This document shows, one piece after another, positions 1 through 10,143 of a stretch of 64,000 nt of DNA. Made by a program: the position numbers and the translations under genes. Source of the stretch: Pseudomonas bananamidigenes (GTDB lineage Bacteria > Pseudomonadota > Gammaproteobacteria > Pseudomonadales > Pseudomonadaceae); assembly GCF_001679645.1 (NCBI RefSeq), contig NZ_LRUN01000005.1:24959-88958 (forward strand), given 5' to 3'. The first letter of the stretch is position 1. Every line of letters begins with the position of its first letter. The notes under the pieces were generated by a model. It searched no databases. It worked only from the letters and a program-made list of their open reading frames with translations, and had not been told where the DNA came from.

Positions 1-426
1 CACCGCATTCTGCGGACTGCCCTCGATCAGACGATCACTGTAGACCAGATACACCAGCGTATTGCGCTTCTTGTCGAGAAAACGCACCACCTGCATGGTC
101 TTGAATACCAGTGAAGTGCGCTCCTTGAACACCTCTTCACCATCCTTCAACTCACCTTTGAAGTTGATCGGCCCGACCTGACGGCAAGCAATGGACGCTT
201 CCGCACGGTCCTCGGCCAATCCCAAGCCACCCTTCACACCACCGGTCTTGGCGCGCGAGAGATAGCAGGTCACACCCTCGACCTTCGGATCGTCGAACGC
301 CTCGACCACGATCCGGTCGTTCGGCCCGACAAACTTGAACACCGTCGACACCCGACCGATTTCCTCGGCCGAGGCCAGCAATGGCAACGCCATCAGCAAG
401 CCCAACAATCCTTTTGCCATGCGCAT
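1..426 (-). CDS. creA: CreA family protein, C-terminus beyond window
   Basis: This is a small exported protein of the CreA family, whose biochemical role is unknown. The reading frame begins with a short hydrophobic signal peptide ([20 protein letters not shown]) and continues with the family-typical stretches [19 protein letters not shown] and [21 protein letters not shown] chose the ATG at 426 because AAGGA lies eight bases before it; a second ATG at 420 is in frame. The gene lies 10 bases downstream of proB on the same strand, so the two may be co-transcribed. The last part of the protein is cut off by the window edge. Confidence 0.9.
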   Translation of the reverse strand, partial: MRMAKGLLGLLMALPLLASAEEIGRVSTVFKFVGPNDRIVVEAFDDPKVEGVTCYLSRAKTGGVKGGLGLAEDRAEASIACRQVGPINFKGELKDGEEVFKERTSLVFKTMQVVRFLDKKRNTLVYLVYSDRLIEGSPQNAV

Positions 427-436
427 CGCGTTTTCC

Positions 437-1555
437 TTACACCAGAATCAGGTTGTCACGGTGAACCAGTTCCGGCTCAGCCATGTAACCCAGCAAACCG
501 ACAATCGCATCCGACGACTGACCGATGATTTTTTGTGCTTCCAGCGCGCTGTAGTTGGCCAGGCCTCGAGCGATCTCACGACCGTCCGGCGCCACGCAAA
601 CCACCATCTCACCGCGACGGAAACTGCCCTGAACCAGCTTGACGCCGACCGGCAGCAGACTCTTGTGACCTTCGGACAGCGCAGAAACGGCGCCATCATC
701 CAATACCAGCGTGCCCCGGGTCTGCAAATGGCCAGCCAGCCACTGCTTGCGCGCCGCCAGCATGCCGCGCTCAGGCGACAACAGCGTACCAATGCGCTCG
801 CCCGCCTTCAGACGATCGAGCACCCGATCCAGACGACCACCGACAATAATGGTGTGCGCCCCGGAGCGCGCCGCCAGACGCGCCGCGCGCAGCTTGGTCT
901 GCATGCCGCCGCGCCCCAGTGCACCACCGGTACCGCCCGCCACCGCATCCAGGGTCGGATCATCGGCACGCGCTTCGTAAATCAGCTGAGCATCGGGATT
1001 GCTGCGCGGATCGGCGTCGAACATGCCATCACGATCAGTCAGGATGACCAGCAGATCAGCTTCGACCAGGTTGGCCACCAGCGCCGCAAGCGTGTCGTTG
1101 TCGCCGAAACGGATTTCATCGGTGACCACCGTGTCGTTCTCGTTGATCACCGGAATGACCTTCAGCTCGACCAGCGCACGCAAGGTGCTGCGGGCGTTCA
1201 GGTAGCGCTTGCGGTCGGACAGGTCATCATGGGTCAGGAGAATCTGCGCCGTGTGCCGGTCATGCTCGGCAAAGCTTGATTCCCACGCCTGCACCAGCCC
1301 CATCTGACCGATTGCCGCAGCAGCCTGGAGCTCGTGCATCGCACTGGGTCGTGCGGTCCAGCCCAAACGGCTCATGCCGGCCGCCACCGCCCCGGAGGAC
1401 ACCAGCACCAACTCGACGCCAGCCTCATGCAAGGCCACCATCTGCTCGACCCAGACACCCATCGCCTTGCGATCCAGGCCCTTGCCATCCGCTGTCAGCA
1501 AAGCGCTGCCGATCTTCACGACCCAACGCTGCGCACCTGTCACTTTGCTCCGCAT
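437..1555 (-). CDS. proB: glutamate 5-kinase
   Basis: ProB phosphorylates L-glutamate with ATP, the first committed step of proline synthesis, in the cytoplasm. The 372-residue protein has the amino-acid-kinase fold (KIGSALLT near residue 14, [25 protein letters not shown]) and a C-terminal PUA domain over about the last 100 residues, which matches the long bacterial form of the enzyme. In-frame ATGs occur at 1558 and 1555; the family usually begins MRxKVTGAxRWVVKIG, so 1555 is preferred. The gene lies downstream of obgE on the same strand, as in other pseudomonads. Proline feedback is the usual control of the family; nothing in the DNA shows other control. Confidence 0.97.
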   Translation of the reverse strand: MRSKVTGAQRWVVKIGSALLTADGKGLDRKAMGVWVEQMVALHEAGVELVLVSSGAVAAGMSRLGWTARPSAMHELQAAAAIGQMGLVQAWESSFAEHDRHTAQILLTHDDLSDRKRYLNARSTLRALVELKVIPVINENDTVVTDEIRFGDNDTLAALVANLVEADLLVILTDRDGMFDADPRSNPDAQLIYEARADDPTLDAVAGGTGGALGRGGMQTKLRAARLAARSGAHTIIVGGRLDRVLDRLKAGERIGTLLSPERGMLAARKQWLAGHLQTRGTLVLDDGAVSALSEGHKSLLPVGVKLVQGSFRRGEMVVCVAPDGREIARGLANYSALEAQKIIGQSSDAIVGLLGYMAEPELVHRDNLILV

Positions 1556-1691
1556 CATCTTCAACCTTAGCTTGAGGGCAGCGCGACCCAGCGCTGCCCG
1601 TGACGTTATTCGTGGTTACTCGTGACCAACAATCGATTTCCAGATACCAAAACGCCGCTCGATTGAGCGCGCTTAAGTTTACTTCAACGAA

Positions 1692-2954
<1,263 letters not shown>

Positions 2955-3063
2955 TCAAGACATAAGACTCTTGCAAAAATGAGCGCAGCGACCCCAAACC
3001 ACGACCTGCATCGCACGCCGGCAGCCCATACAAACAGCTTTGCAAGAGACTCACCCCACAAAC

Positions 3064-3095
3064 GAAAAAGCCCCGTCGCAAGACAGGGCTTCTCC
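3064..3095 (-). terminator. hairpin terminator after rpmA
   Basis: Read on the minus strand, GAAGCCCTGTC and GACGGGGCTT form a GC-rich stem with a short loop, followed by a run of T. It lies just beyond the rpmA stop and would end the rplU-rpmA transcript or attenuate transcription into obgE. Confidence 0.7.
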
Positions 3096-3108
3096 AGCAC
3101 TCTCGCAG

Positions 3109-3366
3109 TTAGGCTGCGACAACGCTCACGTAACGACGACCGAAGGCGCCTTTCACTTCAAACTTGATCACGCCTTCGATTTTCGCGAAGAGGGTGTGAT
3201 CCTTGCCCATGCCAACGCCGTAGCCAGCGTGGAACTGGGTGCCGCGCTGACGCACGATGATGTTGCCGGCCTTGATGGCCTGGCCGCCATACATCTTCAC
3301 GCCAAGGCGTTTGGCTTCTGAGTCGCGCCCGTTACGGGTACTACCACCAGCTTTTTTGTGTGCCAT
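3109..3366 (-). CDS. rpmA: 50S ribosomal protein L27
   Basis: L27 lies near the peptidyl-transferase centre of the large ribosomal subunit. The 85-residue product has the family signature ([16 protein letters not shown] at the start, then [10 protein letters not shown] and [10 protein letters not shown]). The N-terminus begins directly with AHKK, the form without the cleavable extension found in Firmicutes. It follows rplU on the same strand with a gap of about 34 bases and should be co-transcribed with it. Confidence 0.98.
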   Translation of the reverse strand: MAHKKAGGSTRNGRDSEAKRLGVKMYGGQAIKAGNIIVRQRGTQFHAGYGVGMGKDHTLFAKIEGVIKFEVKGAFGRRYVSVVAA

Positions 3367-3400
3367 GAGTTCAATTCTCCTAGTGAGGAATTAGGCTGTA

Positions 3401-3712
3401 TTAAGCCTGAATACCGGTGATTTTGATCTCGGTGAACCACTGGCGGTGGCCCATACGCTTCATGTGGTGCTTGCGGCGACGGAACTTGATGATGCGGACT
3501 TTATCGTGACGACCTTGGGAGATCACTTCAGCCTTGACGGTTGCGCCAGCAACAACAGGTGCGCCGATGTTCACGTCGTCGCCATTGGCGACCAACAGAA
3601 CGCGGTCAAAAGTCACGGATTCGCCAGTAGCGACTTCCAGTTTTTCGATCTTCAGGTATTCACCTTCAGCGACCTTGTATTGCTTACCGCCGGTAACGAT
3701 TACTGCGTACAT
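3401..3712 (-). CDS. rplU: 50S ribosomal protein L21
   Basis: L21 binds 23S rRNA in the large subunit. The 103-residue protein starts [14 protein letters not shown] and carries the basic [15 protein letters not shown] segment near the C-terminus, both typical of the family. The ATG at 3712 is chosen because upstream codons of the same open frame lack conservation. It heads the rplU-rpmA unit and is divergent from ispB; the 241-base gap between them should hold both promoters. Confidence 0.98.
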   Translation of the reverse strand: MYAVIVTGGKQYKVAEGEYLKIEKLEVATGESVTFDRVLLVANGDDVNIGAPVVAGATVKAEVISQGRHDKVRIIKFRRRKHHMKRMGHRQWFTEIKITGIQA

Positions 3713-3953
3713 GGTATTTCTCCGATAATCCTGCTCACCCAGCTCTTTATAAGAAGAGGTATTGGCTGGCATGGCTGCATGGGGCTGGAACGGCCCAAGT
3801 GCAATTGCGTAAGGCAGGTGCTGCCCAGGAAGTTCAGGGTGCGCGATTGTACGCAAGCTGCAAGAGTCACGCAAGGGGCCGTCCATCGCGCCTTGACAGG
3901 CCCGGATGTGGGTCCTAGCATGCCGCGCAACCCTTCTGGAGCACCTGTCGCTG

Positions 3954-4922
3954 ATGCAACCCCAAGCTTTCTACCGCGCGGTGGCGGACGATTTTAGCGC
4001 CGTCGACGGCATCATCAAGAAGCAGCTGACTTCCCGAGTGCCGCTGGTATCGAAAATCGGCGATTACATCACGTCGGCCGGCGGCAAACGCCTGCGTCCT
4101 TTATTGGTGCTGCTGTGCGGCAAGGCCCTGGGTCGCGAAGGCGACGACCTGCGCCTGCTGGCTGCCACCATCGAATTCCTGCACACCGCCACCCTGCTGC
4201 ATGACGACGTGGTCGACATGTCCGGCATGCGCCGTGGCCGTTCGACCGCCAACGCCATGTGGGGCAACGCCCCGAGCGTGCTGGTCGGCGATTTCCTGTA
4301 CTCGCGCTCGTTCGAGATGATGGTCGAACTGGGCTCGATGCCGGTGATGAAGATCCTGTCCCAGGCCACGCGCATCATCGCCGAAGGTGAAGTGCTGCAA
4401 CTGTCCAAGGTCCGTGACGCCAGCACCACCGAAGAAACCTACATGGAAGTCATCCGCGGCAAGACCGCGATGCTTTTCGAAGCCTCGACCCACAGCGCTG
4501 CGGCGCTGGCCGGTGCGACTGCCGAGCAGAGCGAAGCCCTGCGCACCTTCGGCGATCACCTGGGCGTGGCGTTCCAGCTGGTCGACGACCTGCTCGACTA
4601 CAAGGGCGACGCCGAAACCCTGGGCAAGAACGTCGGTGACGATCTGGCCGAAGGCAAGCCGACCCTGCCGCTGATCTACACCATGCGTGAAGGCACACCG
4701 GAACAGGCCGCACTGGTGCGCCAGGCGATTCAGAAAGGCGGGATCGAAGACCTGGAAAGCATCCGCGTTGCCGTGGAAGCGTCCGGTTCGCTGGGATACA
4801 CCGCACAACTGGCCCGCGACTATGTGGCCCGCGCCATCAAGTGCCTCGAAGCACTGCCGGCCAGCGAGTATCGTGATGCCCTGGTTGAACTGAGCGAGTT
4901 CGCGGTCGCCCGCACGCACTGA
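3954..4922 (+). CDS. ispB: octaprenyl/polyprenyl diphosphate synthase
   Basis: IspB adds isopentenyl units to farnesyl diphosphate to make the ubiquinone side chain. The 322-residue protein has both aspartate-rich motifs of trans-prenyltransferases: DDVVD at residues 84-88 and DDLLD at 211-215, with GGKRLRP near residue 43. The start [10 protein letters not shown] at 3954 matches pseudomonad relatives; the frame is open further upstream without conservation. The gene is divergent from rplU, as in most gamma-proteobacteria. Chain length (C40 or C45) cannot be read from the sequence. Confidence 0.95.
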   Translation: MQPQAFYRAVADDFSAVDGIIKKQLTSRVPLVSKIGDYITSAGGKRLRPLLVLLCGKALGREGDDLRLLAATIEFLHTATLLHDDVVDMSGMRRGRSTANAMWGNAPSVLVGDFLYSRSFEMMVELGSMPVMKILSQATRIIAEGEVLQLSKVRDASTTEETYMEVIRGKTAMLFEASTHSAAALAGATAEQSEALRTFGDHLGVAFQLVDDLLDYKGDAETLGKNVGDDLAEGKPTLPLIYTMREGTPEQAALVRQAIQKGGIEDLESIRVAVEASGSLGYTAQLARDYVARAIKCLEALPASEYRDALVELSEFAVARTH

Positions 4923-4942
4923 TCAACACTGCACCATCAAGA

Positions 4943-4976
4943 AACCGCAGCCTCCACTGGAGCCTGCGGTTTTTTG
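4943..4976 (+). terminator. rho-independent terminator after ispB
   Basis: AACCGCAG and CTGCGGTT pair around an inner CTCCA/TGGAG stem and are followed by TTTTTTG. It lies 20 bases after the ispB stop. Confidence 0.9.
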
Positions 4977-5047
4977 TTGCCTGCCATCCGGGACTAAAAC
5001 CCTATACAATGTGCGACTTTTAGCGATTCCCTCTTCAAGGAGCCTTA

Positions 5048-5389
5048 GTGAGCACGTTGCCACCCTGCCCGAAATGCAATTCCGAATACACCTACGAAGA
5101 CGGCACCCAACTGGTGTGCCCGGAGTGCGCCCACGAGTGGTCTGCCGCCGGTGAAGCCGAAGTGGCATCCGATGATGCCGTGAAGAAAGACTCGGTCGGC
5201 AACGTCCTGCAGGACGGCGATACCATCACCGTGATCAAGGACCTGAAGGTCAAAGGCACTTCGCTGGTGGTCAAGGTCGGTACCAAGGTCAAGAACATTC
5301 GCCTGTGCGACGGCGATCACGATATCGATTGCAAGATCGACGGCATCGGTCCGATGAAACTCAAATCCGAATTCGTCAGAAAAGTCTGA
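5048..5389 (+). CDS. yjdM: PhnA/YjdM-family zinc-ribbon protein
   Basis: This 113-residue protein belongs to the YjdM (PhnA) family. It has an N-terminal zinc ribbon with cysteine pairs at residues 7/10 and 24/27 and a C-terminal SH3-like beta domain ([34 protein letters not shown]). Despite the old name, the family has no proven role in phosphonate breakdown. The start codon is GTG, chosen because AAGGAG lies at 5036-5041. A -10-like TACAAT at 5005-5010 suggests its own promoter after the ispB terminator. A strong hairpin follows the stop. Confidence 0.9.
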   Translation: MSTLPPCPKCNSEYTYEDGTQLVCPECAHEWSAAGEAEVASDDAVKKDSVGNVLQDGDTITVIKDLKVKGTSLVVKVGTKVKNIRLCDGDHDIDCKIDGIGPMKLKSEFVRKV

Positions 5390-5400
5390 TCCCGCTGTCT

Positions 5401-5427
5401 TCCATCCCGCGTCCGTCGCGGGATGGA
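5401..5427 (+). terminator. perfect hairpin after yjdM
   Basis: TCCATCCCGCG and CGCGGGATGGA form eleven perfect pairs around a five-base loop, 11 bases after the yjdM stop. There is no clear T-run, so termination may be weak or the hairpin may protect the 3' end. Confidence 0.6.
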
Positions 5428-5551
5428 GCTTCACCTCCTTTCGCAATCCCCCGCAAATACCACGCAATGGCCAACCGCCAGCCGTTTTGACCTTACGCAA
5501 TCTTTACCCACAAAAAGTCACGAACCGCCAATAGGCGCTTGCTATTTGACG

Positions 5552-5570
5552 AATAAGAATTATTCTCATT
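5552..5570. promoter_or_regulatory. Fur box (ferric uptake regulator site)
   Basis: On the minus strand the site reads AATGAGAATAATTCTTATT: two nine-base arms around a central A, with eight of nine positions symmetric. AATGAGAAT-type arms are typical of Pseudomonas Fur sites. It lies about 30 bases before the small gene at 5599, with TTGACG at 5546-5551 just in front as a possible -35 box, so Fur would cover the promoter when iron is plentiful. Confidence 0.8.
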
Positions 5571-5598
5571 GAACCCCTTTTCAATGGAGATGAGAACC

Positions 5599-5856
5599 AT
5601 GACTTATTTGATCGACGCCTGGCTGGATCGCCCGCACCCATACCTCAGGATCCTGCATCGGGAAACCGGTGAAGTCTGCGCAGTACTGGAAGAAGAAGCC
5701 CTGCACGAATTGCAGGATCAGGGGGATCTGGACGTCAGCGGCCTGAGCTCCAGCGAACCGTTGGTACTCAAGGAGCTGGTGCGCAATCTGTTCCTGTTCT
5801 GCTATGCCCGGGCGTTGCGCCCGACCAGTGAACTGCAGCACAGGATCGAAGTATGA
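5599..5856 (+). CDS. small conserved protein, PA4570-like, Fur-controlled
   Basis: This 85-residue protein of unknown function starts MTYLIDAWLDRPHPYLRILH, with a duplicated acidic/leucine-rich middle and a hydrophobic C-terminal part (VRNLFLFCYARAL). It occupies the position of PA4570 in P. aeruginosa, between ispB and fklB, and I believe it is the same family; my recollection is that PA4570 rises in iron starvation. The ATG at 5599 is preferred over one at 5569 because the latter overlaps the Fur box and the former is preceded by GGAGATGAG. It shows no signal peptide or metal motif. Confidence 0.8.
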   Translation: MTYLIDAWLDRPHPYLRILHRETGEVCAVLEEEALHELQDQGDLDVSGLSSSEPLVLKELVRNLFLFCYARALRPTSELQHRIEV

Positions 5857-5869
5857 GAACGGCGAAGAA

Positions 5870-5898
5870 ACCCTGCACAAGCCACGCTTGTGCAGGGT
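5870..5898. terminator. bidirectional terminator between small gene and fklB
   Basis: ACCCTGCACAAG and CTTGTGCAGGGT form twelve perfect pairs around the loop CCACG. On the minus strand the stem is followed by TTTCTTC. The two flanking genes converge on it. Confidence 0.85.
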
Positions 5899-5905
5899 AA
5901 CGGGA

Positions 5906-6523
5906 TTACAGAACGTCGAGCAGCTCGACGTCGAACACCAGAACGCTGTGCGGCGGGATGCTGCCAACGCCTTGAGCGCCGTAAGCCAGTTCGCTCGGCA
6001 CGTACAGACGCCATTTGCTGCCGGCGTTCATCAGTTGCAGAGCCTCGGTCCAGCCGGCGATCACGCCGCCAACCGGGAATTCTGCAGGCTGGCCACGCTC
6101 GTAGGAGCTGTCGAACACGGTGCCGTCGATCAGTGTGCCGTGGTAGTGGGTACGCACGTTGTCTTCACGGGTTGGCTTGGCGCCTTCGCCTTGAGTCAGC
6201 ACTTCGAATTGCAGACCGGAAGCCAGGGTGGTGATGCCTTCTTTCTTGGCGTTTTCAGCCAGGAACGCACGACCTTCGCCGGCGGCGGCTTCAGCCTTGG
6301 CAGCGGCTTCGGCCTGCATGATCTCGCGGATCACCTTGAAGCTGGCGGACAGTTCTTCCTGACCCACACGGCTTGGCTTGCCGGCGAATGCGTCGGTCAG
6401 GCCCGCCAGGATGGCGTCCAGGCTGACACCCGGTGGCGGGTTGTCGCGCAGCTGGTCACCCAGCTGACGGCCGATACCGTAGCTGACGCGGGTTTCGTCG
6501 GTGGACAGATTTACTTCGGACAT
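5906..6523 (-). CDS. fklB: FKBP-type peptidyl-prolyl isomerase
   Basis: The product catalyses cis-trans isomerisation of proline peptide bonds. It has an N-terminal helical dimerisation region (ETRVSYGIGRQLGDQL, AFAGKPSRV) over roughly the first 110 residues and a C-terminal FKBP domain (VRTHYHGTLIDGTVFDSSYERG, then GWTEALQLMNAGSKWRLYVP and YG near the end). No signal peptide is seen, so a cytoplasmic FklB-like protein of 205 residues is likely. The ATG at 6523 is preceded by GGAG and starts MSEVNLSTDE as in relatives; upstream codons in the frame look non-coding. It converges with the Fur-controlled gene. Confidence 0.92.
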   Translation of the reverse strand: MSEVNLSTDETRVSYGIGRQLGDQLRDNPPPGVSLDAILAGLTDAFAGKPSRVGQEELSASFKVIREIMQAEAAAKAEAAAGEGRAFLAENAKKEGITTLASGLQFEVLTQGEGAKPTREDNVRTHYHGTLIDGTVFDSSYERGQPAEFPVGGVIAGWTEALQLMNAGSKWRLYVPSELAYGAQGVGSIPPHSVLVFDVELLDVL

Positions 6524-6637
6524 GACACTGCTCCGCTGTGCGGACGGCCTCAGGACATGCCGTGCGTGCACAGCGCGTCCCGGCGCGCCCGGAACCAAAA
6601 AGGGCAAGCAGACTAGCACAGATGCCCGCTTATTGGC

Positions 6638-6943
6638 CTACAGTGCCGAGCGCCACGCCAACGGGACCTTCAGGCTTTCTTCAGCGCTGGCGCCAAGACC
6701 GCACATTTCATCGTGCACCGAGGTATGAACCAGATTGAATGGCAGCACCGGAAAGTTATGCAGGATATCCCTGGCATGCTCCACCGACCGCAGCGTCAGC
6801 AACTTGCCCTGGGGATCGCTCAGCGGGTAAGCCGCGCCATGCATGCGCGCCTCGAGCAGATAGATGCCGCCTTCCATGGAGATCAGGTTCAACTCATCGA
6901 CCTTCCTGGCGATGGCAAACGCATTCAATTCTTGCAGGTTCAT
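6638..6943 (-). CDS. DUF6482-like conserved protein (PA4573 position)
   Basis: This 101-residue protein of unknown function starts MNLQELNAFAIARKVDELNL and contains EGGIYLLEARMHG. It lies between fklB and the UPF0114 gene on the same strand, the same position as PA4573. I place it in the DUF6482 family from memory of that N-terminus. It has no signal peptide, membrane segment or metal site that I can see, and is probably a soluble cytoplasmic protein. Confidence 0.75.
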   Translation of the reverse strand: MNLQELNAFAIARKVDELNLISMEGGIYLLEARMHGAAYPLSDPQGKLLTLRSVEHARDILHNFPVLPFNLVHTSVHDEMCGLGASAEESLKVPLAWRSAL

Positions 6944-7022
6944 GAACGCACCTCACGCGGTAGCGGACCGGGACACTTACAGGGATATGCCTCGGCGCCA
7001 CAAAGCACAAGCCACAAACGAC

Positions 7023-7060
7023 ACCGCCCGTCTGTTTCGCAACGGACGGGCGGTTTTTGT
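7023..7060. terminator. GC-rich hairpin between two minus-strand genes
   Basis: ACCGCCCGTC (7023-7032) pairs perfectly with GACGGGCGGT (7045-7054). The T-run follows on the plus strand; on the minus strand the tail GTGTCGTTTG is weaker. It lies just past the stop of the UPF0114 gene and probably ends that transcript. Confidence 0.65.
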
Positions 7061-7079
7061 TACAGCTGTCGACGGCTCA

Positions 7080-7568
7080 TCAGTGCTTGGTGAGCTTGTC
7101 CAGGTATCCCATGGCGAATGCCGAAACCACGAAGGTCATGTGGATGATCACGTACCACATCAGATGCTGGGGATCGACGTTCTTGGCGTCCATGAAGATC
7201 CGTAGCAGGTGGATCGAGGAAATCGCCACGATCGACGCCGCCACTTTCATCTTCAGCGAAGAGGAATCCATGGTGCCCAGCCAGCTGAGCTTCTCCTTGC
7301 CCTCATCGATGTTCAGCTCGGACACGAAGTTCTCATAGCCGGAAATCATCACCATCACCAGCAAGCCGCCCACCAGCGCCATGTCGATCAGCGACAGCAG
7401 CACCAGAATCAGTTCGGACTCGGCCATGGAGAAGACGTTGGGAATGACATGAAACACTTCCTGGAAGAATTTCAATGCCAGCGCCAGCAGCCCGAGGGAC
7501 AGCCCGATATAGATCGGCGCCAGCAGCCAGCGCGTGGCGTACATTGCATTTTCGATAAAGCGTTCCAT
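7080..7568 (-). CDS. UPF0114 (YqhA/TIGR00645) membrane protein
   Basis: The 162-residue protein is an inner-membrane protein of the UPF0114 family with about four hydrophobic segments: near residues 15-35 ([20 protein letters not shown]), 55-75 ([20 protein letters not shown]), 107-125 and 135-155. Its function is unknown. It corresponds to the PA4574 position next to the DUF6482 gene. It is divergent from the large lipoprotein gene that starts at 7732. Confidence 0.9.
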   Translation of the reverse strand: MERFIENAMYATRWLLAPIYIGLSLGLLALALKFFQEVFHVIPNVFSMAESELILVLLSLIDMALVGGLLVMVMISGYENFVSELNIDEGKEKLSWLGTMDSSSLKMKVAASIVAISSIHLLRIFMDAKNVDPQHLMWYVIIHMTFVVSAFAMGYLDKLTKH

Positions 7569-7731
7569 TGACTCTCACACAAGGGGGGGTTGTAATCGGC
7601 GGCGAGTATATCAGCCCCCCATGACAGCCAGAAACCGCCGGGAAATCCGCTACCTGCGTGTGTGTGTCAAAGTTTTTCTGCTAGTGTCCAAACCATTGAC
7701 AGCCCAGCGACAGTGGACAGGACGACTGGAA

Positions 7732-9564
7732 ATGGATGTGCGATTGCCGTTAATGACTGCCGGAATCTGCTTCGCCTTATCGATCGGCGGCTGCTCACCC
7801 GGTGAAGAAAAAAAACACCCGCTCAGCCTCGAACAGAGGACCGCGCAGTTCGAACAATCGCTGGACGCCATCACCGACCCGAAACTCAAGGATGCCGTGA
7901 CCGAACTCGGCGGCTCTTTGTTGCTGCTGGAACGCGCGCAACAGCGACTCGACAGCAAGCCCCCCAGAACCGAATACGGTGAAGACGCTCTCGGCGTACT
8001 CAAGCATTATCCGACGCCCCAGGCGCTCGTCGACACCTTCATCAACGGTCTGTTCGTGCTGCACAAGGACGCCAGCTCCGATTACCTCACCGACCTGCAG
8101 CCGGTATTCCCCTTCAATCTCAACATTCCGGGCGGGTTCCTGTTTCCCCATGGCGTGGAATGGCAATCGGTGACCCTGAGCAACAAGCGTGTCATCGCCT
8201 ACCAGCCGGAATGGTCGGAAACCGATCCGGGCATTCAGTTGAGCCCTTCCAGCTCCAACGTCACCAATCCTGACGACCTGACCGTGACCTACCCGTTCAT
8301 CGAAGGTCTGGACGTCGACAAGAAAACCCGACCGCGCCCGGTGAGCCTGCAAGGTCAGGTGGAAGTCATCGCCCCGAAACGCCTGCACAGCTTCGATCTG
8401 GGTCAAAAGGACATCGGTCAGACCCGCACCGATGCCAACCTCAGCGTGAAACTGCTGAAGCTGGAAAAGAACTACGCCGAAGTCGAATTCAGCAACAGCC
8501 TGCCGCTCGCCCCGGAAGTCGCCAGCACGCCGCTCAATCCGCTGATCGTCCAGGCCCGTGACACGACCGGCCAGTACCTGGTGCGCGCCGGCGCCATCAA
8601 TGAAAGTCCCGAGCAGATCGACTTCTACCGCAAACAACTGGCGCACCTGCAACAGCAAAAGGCCTGGAGCGAAGACCTCGAAAAACAGCTGAACGACGAA
8701 CAGCGCACCTTCGAGCAACAGCATTCGCGCCGCTATAACAAGGTCTACTTCAACGGCCCGATCGACACCCTCGAAGTCAGCCTTCTGGATTTTTCCGAAG
8801 CGGCTGTCACCCGCAGGCCGCTGGACCTGCCGATCCGTGAATTCGACGCGCACACCACGGCAAAGACCGTGCAGCCGCTGGATCTGTCGATCACCGTCTA
8901 CGACGACCAGGCTCCCAACTGGCTCAAGGGAGCGTCACTGACCGAGGATGACCTGAAAAAAAGCATTCACATTCGCCAATCGGTCGAAGAGCCGAGCGCT
9001 GCGCGTATCGAGTTCGATCATCGCAAGACCTTCAATGACGAGCTGTTGGGCGACGATCTGAATCCCGGCGAAAGCCCGGTGACATTCTTCACCGAAAAAC
9101 ACAACGGTAAACTCGACGAGCCCATCGAGCTGCCTGCGGAGGCGTATCAGGTGGATCCGCTGCAAGCGACCATCACGTATGACTTGAACCTGTTCCCGGA
9201 AACCCCGGCAGTGGCTGTCGGTTCGATGCCCTTGTTCCTGGCCACCGTGGCGAAACAGTCCTATGAAGCCAAGGCATTGCCCAAAGGTCTGGAAATCAGG
9301 AATAACGAACTGGTGGTGGACCTTAAACGGTTTCCCGCCAGTGAATGGCGATTCTTCGTCAAGGACGATAGCGGCAACTACCTCAAGCAGATTCTCTCGG
9401 TCAGCCACGACGCGAGCGCAGAAGGCCCGGCGTTGTTTGGCGTGCACTATTTCTACGGCCATCCGACGCACGTGGAAACCTATCAGCGCACCGACCTCGC
9501 CACCGTACAGTACGGCTTTGAGGTCAAGCTCGAGAAAGCGCAGAGCCAGGGTGCAGCGCCATGA
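7732..9564 (+). CDS. large putative lipoprotein of unknown function
   Basis: I do not know a function for this 610-residue protein. The start MDVRLPLMTAGICFALSIGGC has a lipobox-like IGGC at its end, so it is probably exported and lipid-anchored. Acidic and proline-rich stretches, a helical, glutamine-rich segment near residues 280-330 (QLAHLQQQKAWSEDLEKQL) and several beta-sandwich-like parts follow, but no enzyme motif is visible. The frame stays open upstream to 7534, but that part overlaps the divergent UPF0114 gene and lacks an export signal; the ATG at 7732 gives the lipoprotein start. Its stop lies six bases from the convergent gene at 9571. Confidence 0.75.
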   Translation: MDVRLPLMTAGICFALSIGGCSPGEEKKHPLSLEQRTAQFEQSLDAITDPKLKDAVTELGGSLLLLERAQQRLDSKPPRTEYGEDALGVLKHYPTPQALVDTFINGLFVLHKDASSDYLTDLQPVFPFNLNIPGGFLFPHGVEWQSVTLSNKRVIAYQPEWSETDPGIQLSPSSSNVTNPDDLTVTYPFIEGLDVDKKTRPRPVSLQGQVEVIAPKRLHSFDLGQKDIGQTRTDANLSVKLLKLEKNYAEVEFSNSLPLAPEVASTPLNPLIVQARDTTGQYLVRAGAINESPEQIDFYRKQLAHLQQQKAWSEDLEKQLNDEQRTFEQQHSRRYNKVYFNGPIDTLEVSLLDFSEAAVTRRPLDLPIREFDAHTTAKTVQPLDLSITVYDDQAPNWLKGASLTEDDLKKSIHIRQSVEEPSAARIEFDHRKTFNDELLGDDLNPGESPVTFFTEKHNGKLDEPIELPAEAYQVDPLQATITYDLNLFPETPAVAVGSMPLFLATVAKQSYEAKALPKGLEIRNNELVVDLKRFPASEWRFFVKDDSGNYLKQILSVSHDASAEGPALFGVHYFYGHPTHVETYQRTDLATVQYGFEVKLEKAQSQGAAP

Positions 9565-9570
9565 CCGGTG

Positions 9571-9900
9571 CTAATGATCGAAAATGCCGGGATTGCGTCC
9601 GCGTCCGCCGTTGATCTGCCGTAACTGGGCTTGCAGGTGCAAGGACCAGATCTGCGGATCGTTGGCCAGTTCGTAGCCATGCATCGTCAGGCTTTCGACA
9701 ATGGTATCGAGGATCGATTCGGCGGCGACCGGCCCGTGAAACGGCCCCTGGGCCTTGATGGCGGAAGGTTGTTCACCGGCCATGCCGGCGGCGAAGAGCA
9801 ACGTCCACATGCCGGTATCGCCGGCCAACGGCTTGACGGCGCATTCGATTCGGGTCACGAGACCCAGGCACTGACGGGTGAGGCAGAGGTTGCGCGACAT
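9571..9900 (-). CDS. PA4575-like conserved protein
   Basis: This 109-residue protein of unknown function has four cysteines in its first 60 residues counted loosely (CLTRQCLGLVTRIEC) and ends QLRQINGGRGRNPGIFDH. Its position next to the Lon-like protease gene matches PA4575 in P. aeruginosa. No signal peptide or recognised domain can be seen. It converges with the lipoprotein gene. Confidence 0.65.
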   Translation of the reverse strand: MSRNLCLTRQCLGLVTRIECAVKPLAGDTGMWTLLFAAGMAGEQPSAIKAQGPFHGPVAAESILDTIVESLTMHGYELANDPQIWSLHLQAQLRQINGGRGRNPGIFDH

Positions 9901-10101
9901 GGCGGCGACCCTCGGTAAAGCTGGTGTTCAGCCCTTGCTGAAGGACTGTTTCGATCCCGTGATACTGTCGATGTCCTTGAGCTGAGAATAGAAGAAAAGT
10001 CCGCCGCGCCAACCGAATGGAACCAGAAGGCGCCGAATGGTCATTGTGTGAATATTGACGCCAGAGTGATGGCACTTTTGCCGAAGTTCGCGACAAAACA
10101 A

Positions 10102-10124
10102 AATGGGAGCACGAGGCTCCCATT
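10102..10124. terminator. hairpin terminator after Lon-like protease gene
   Basis: AATGGGAGC and GCTCCCATT pair around ACGAG. On the minus strand it is followed by TTGTTTT, so it ends the protease transcript, 20 bases after the stop. Confidence 0.8.
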
Positions 10125-10143
10125 TCTTTGACGGCTGTCTGAC

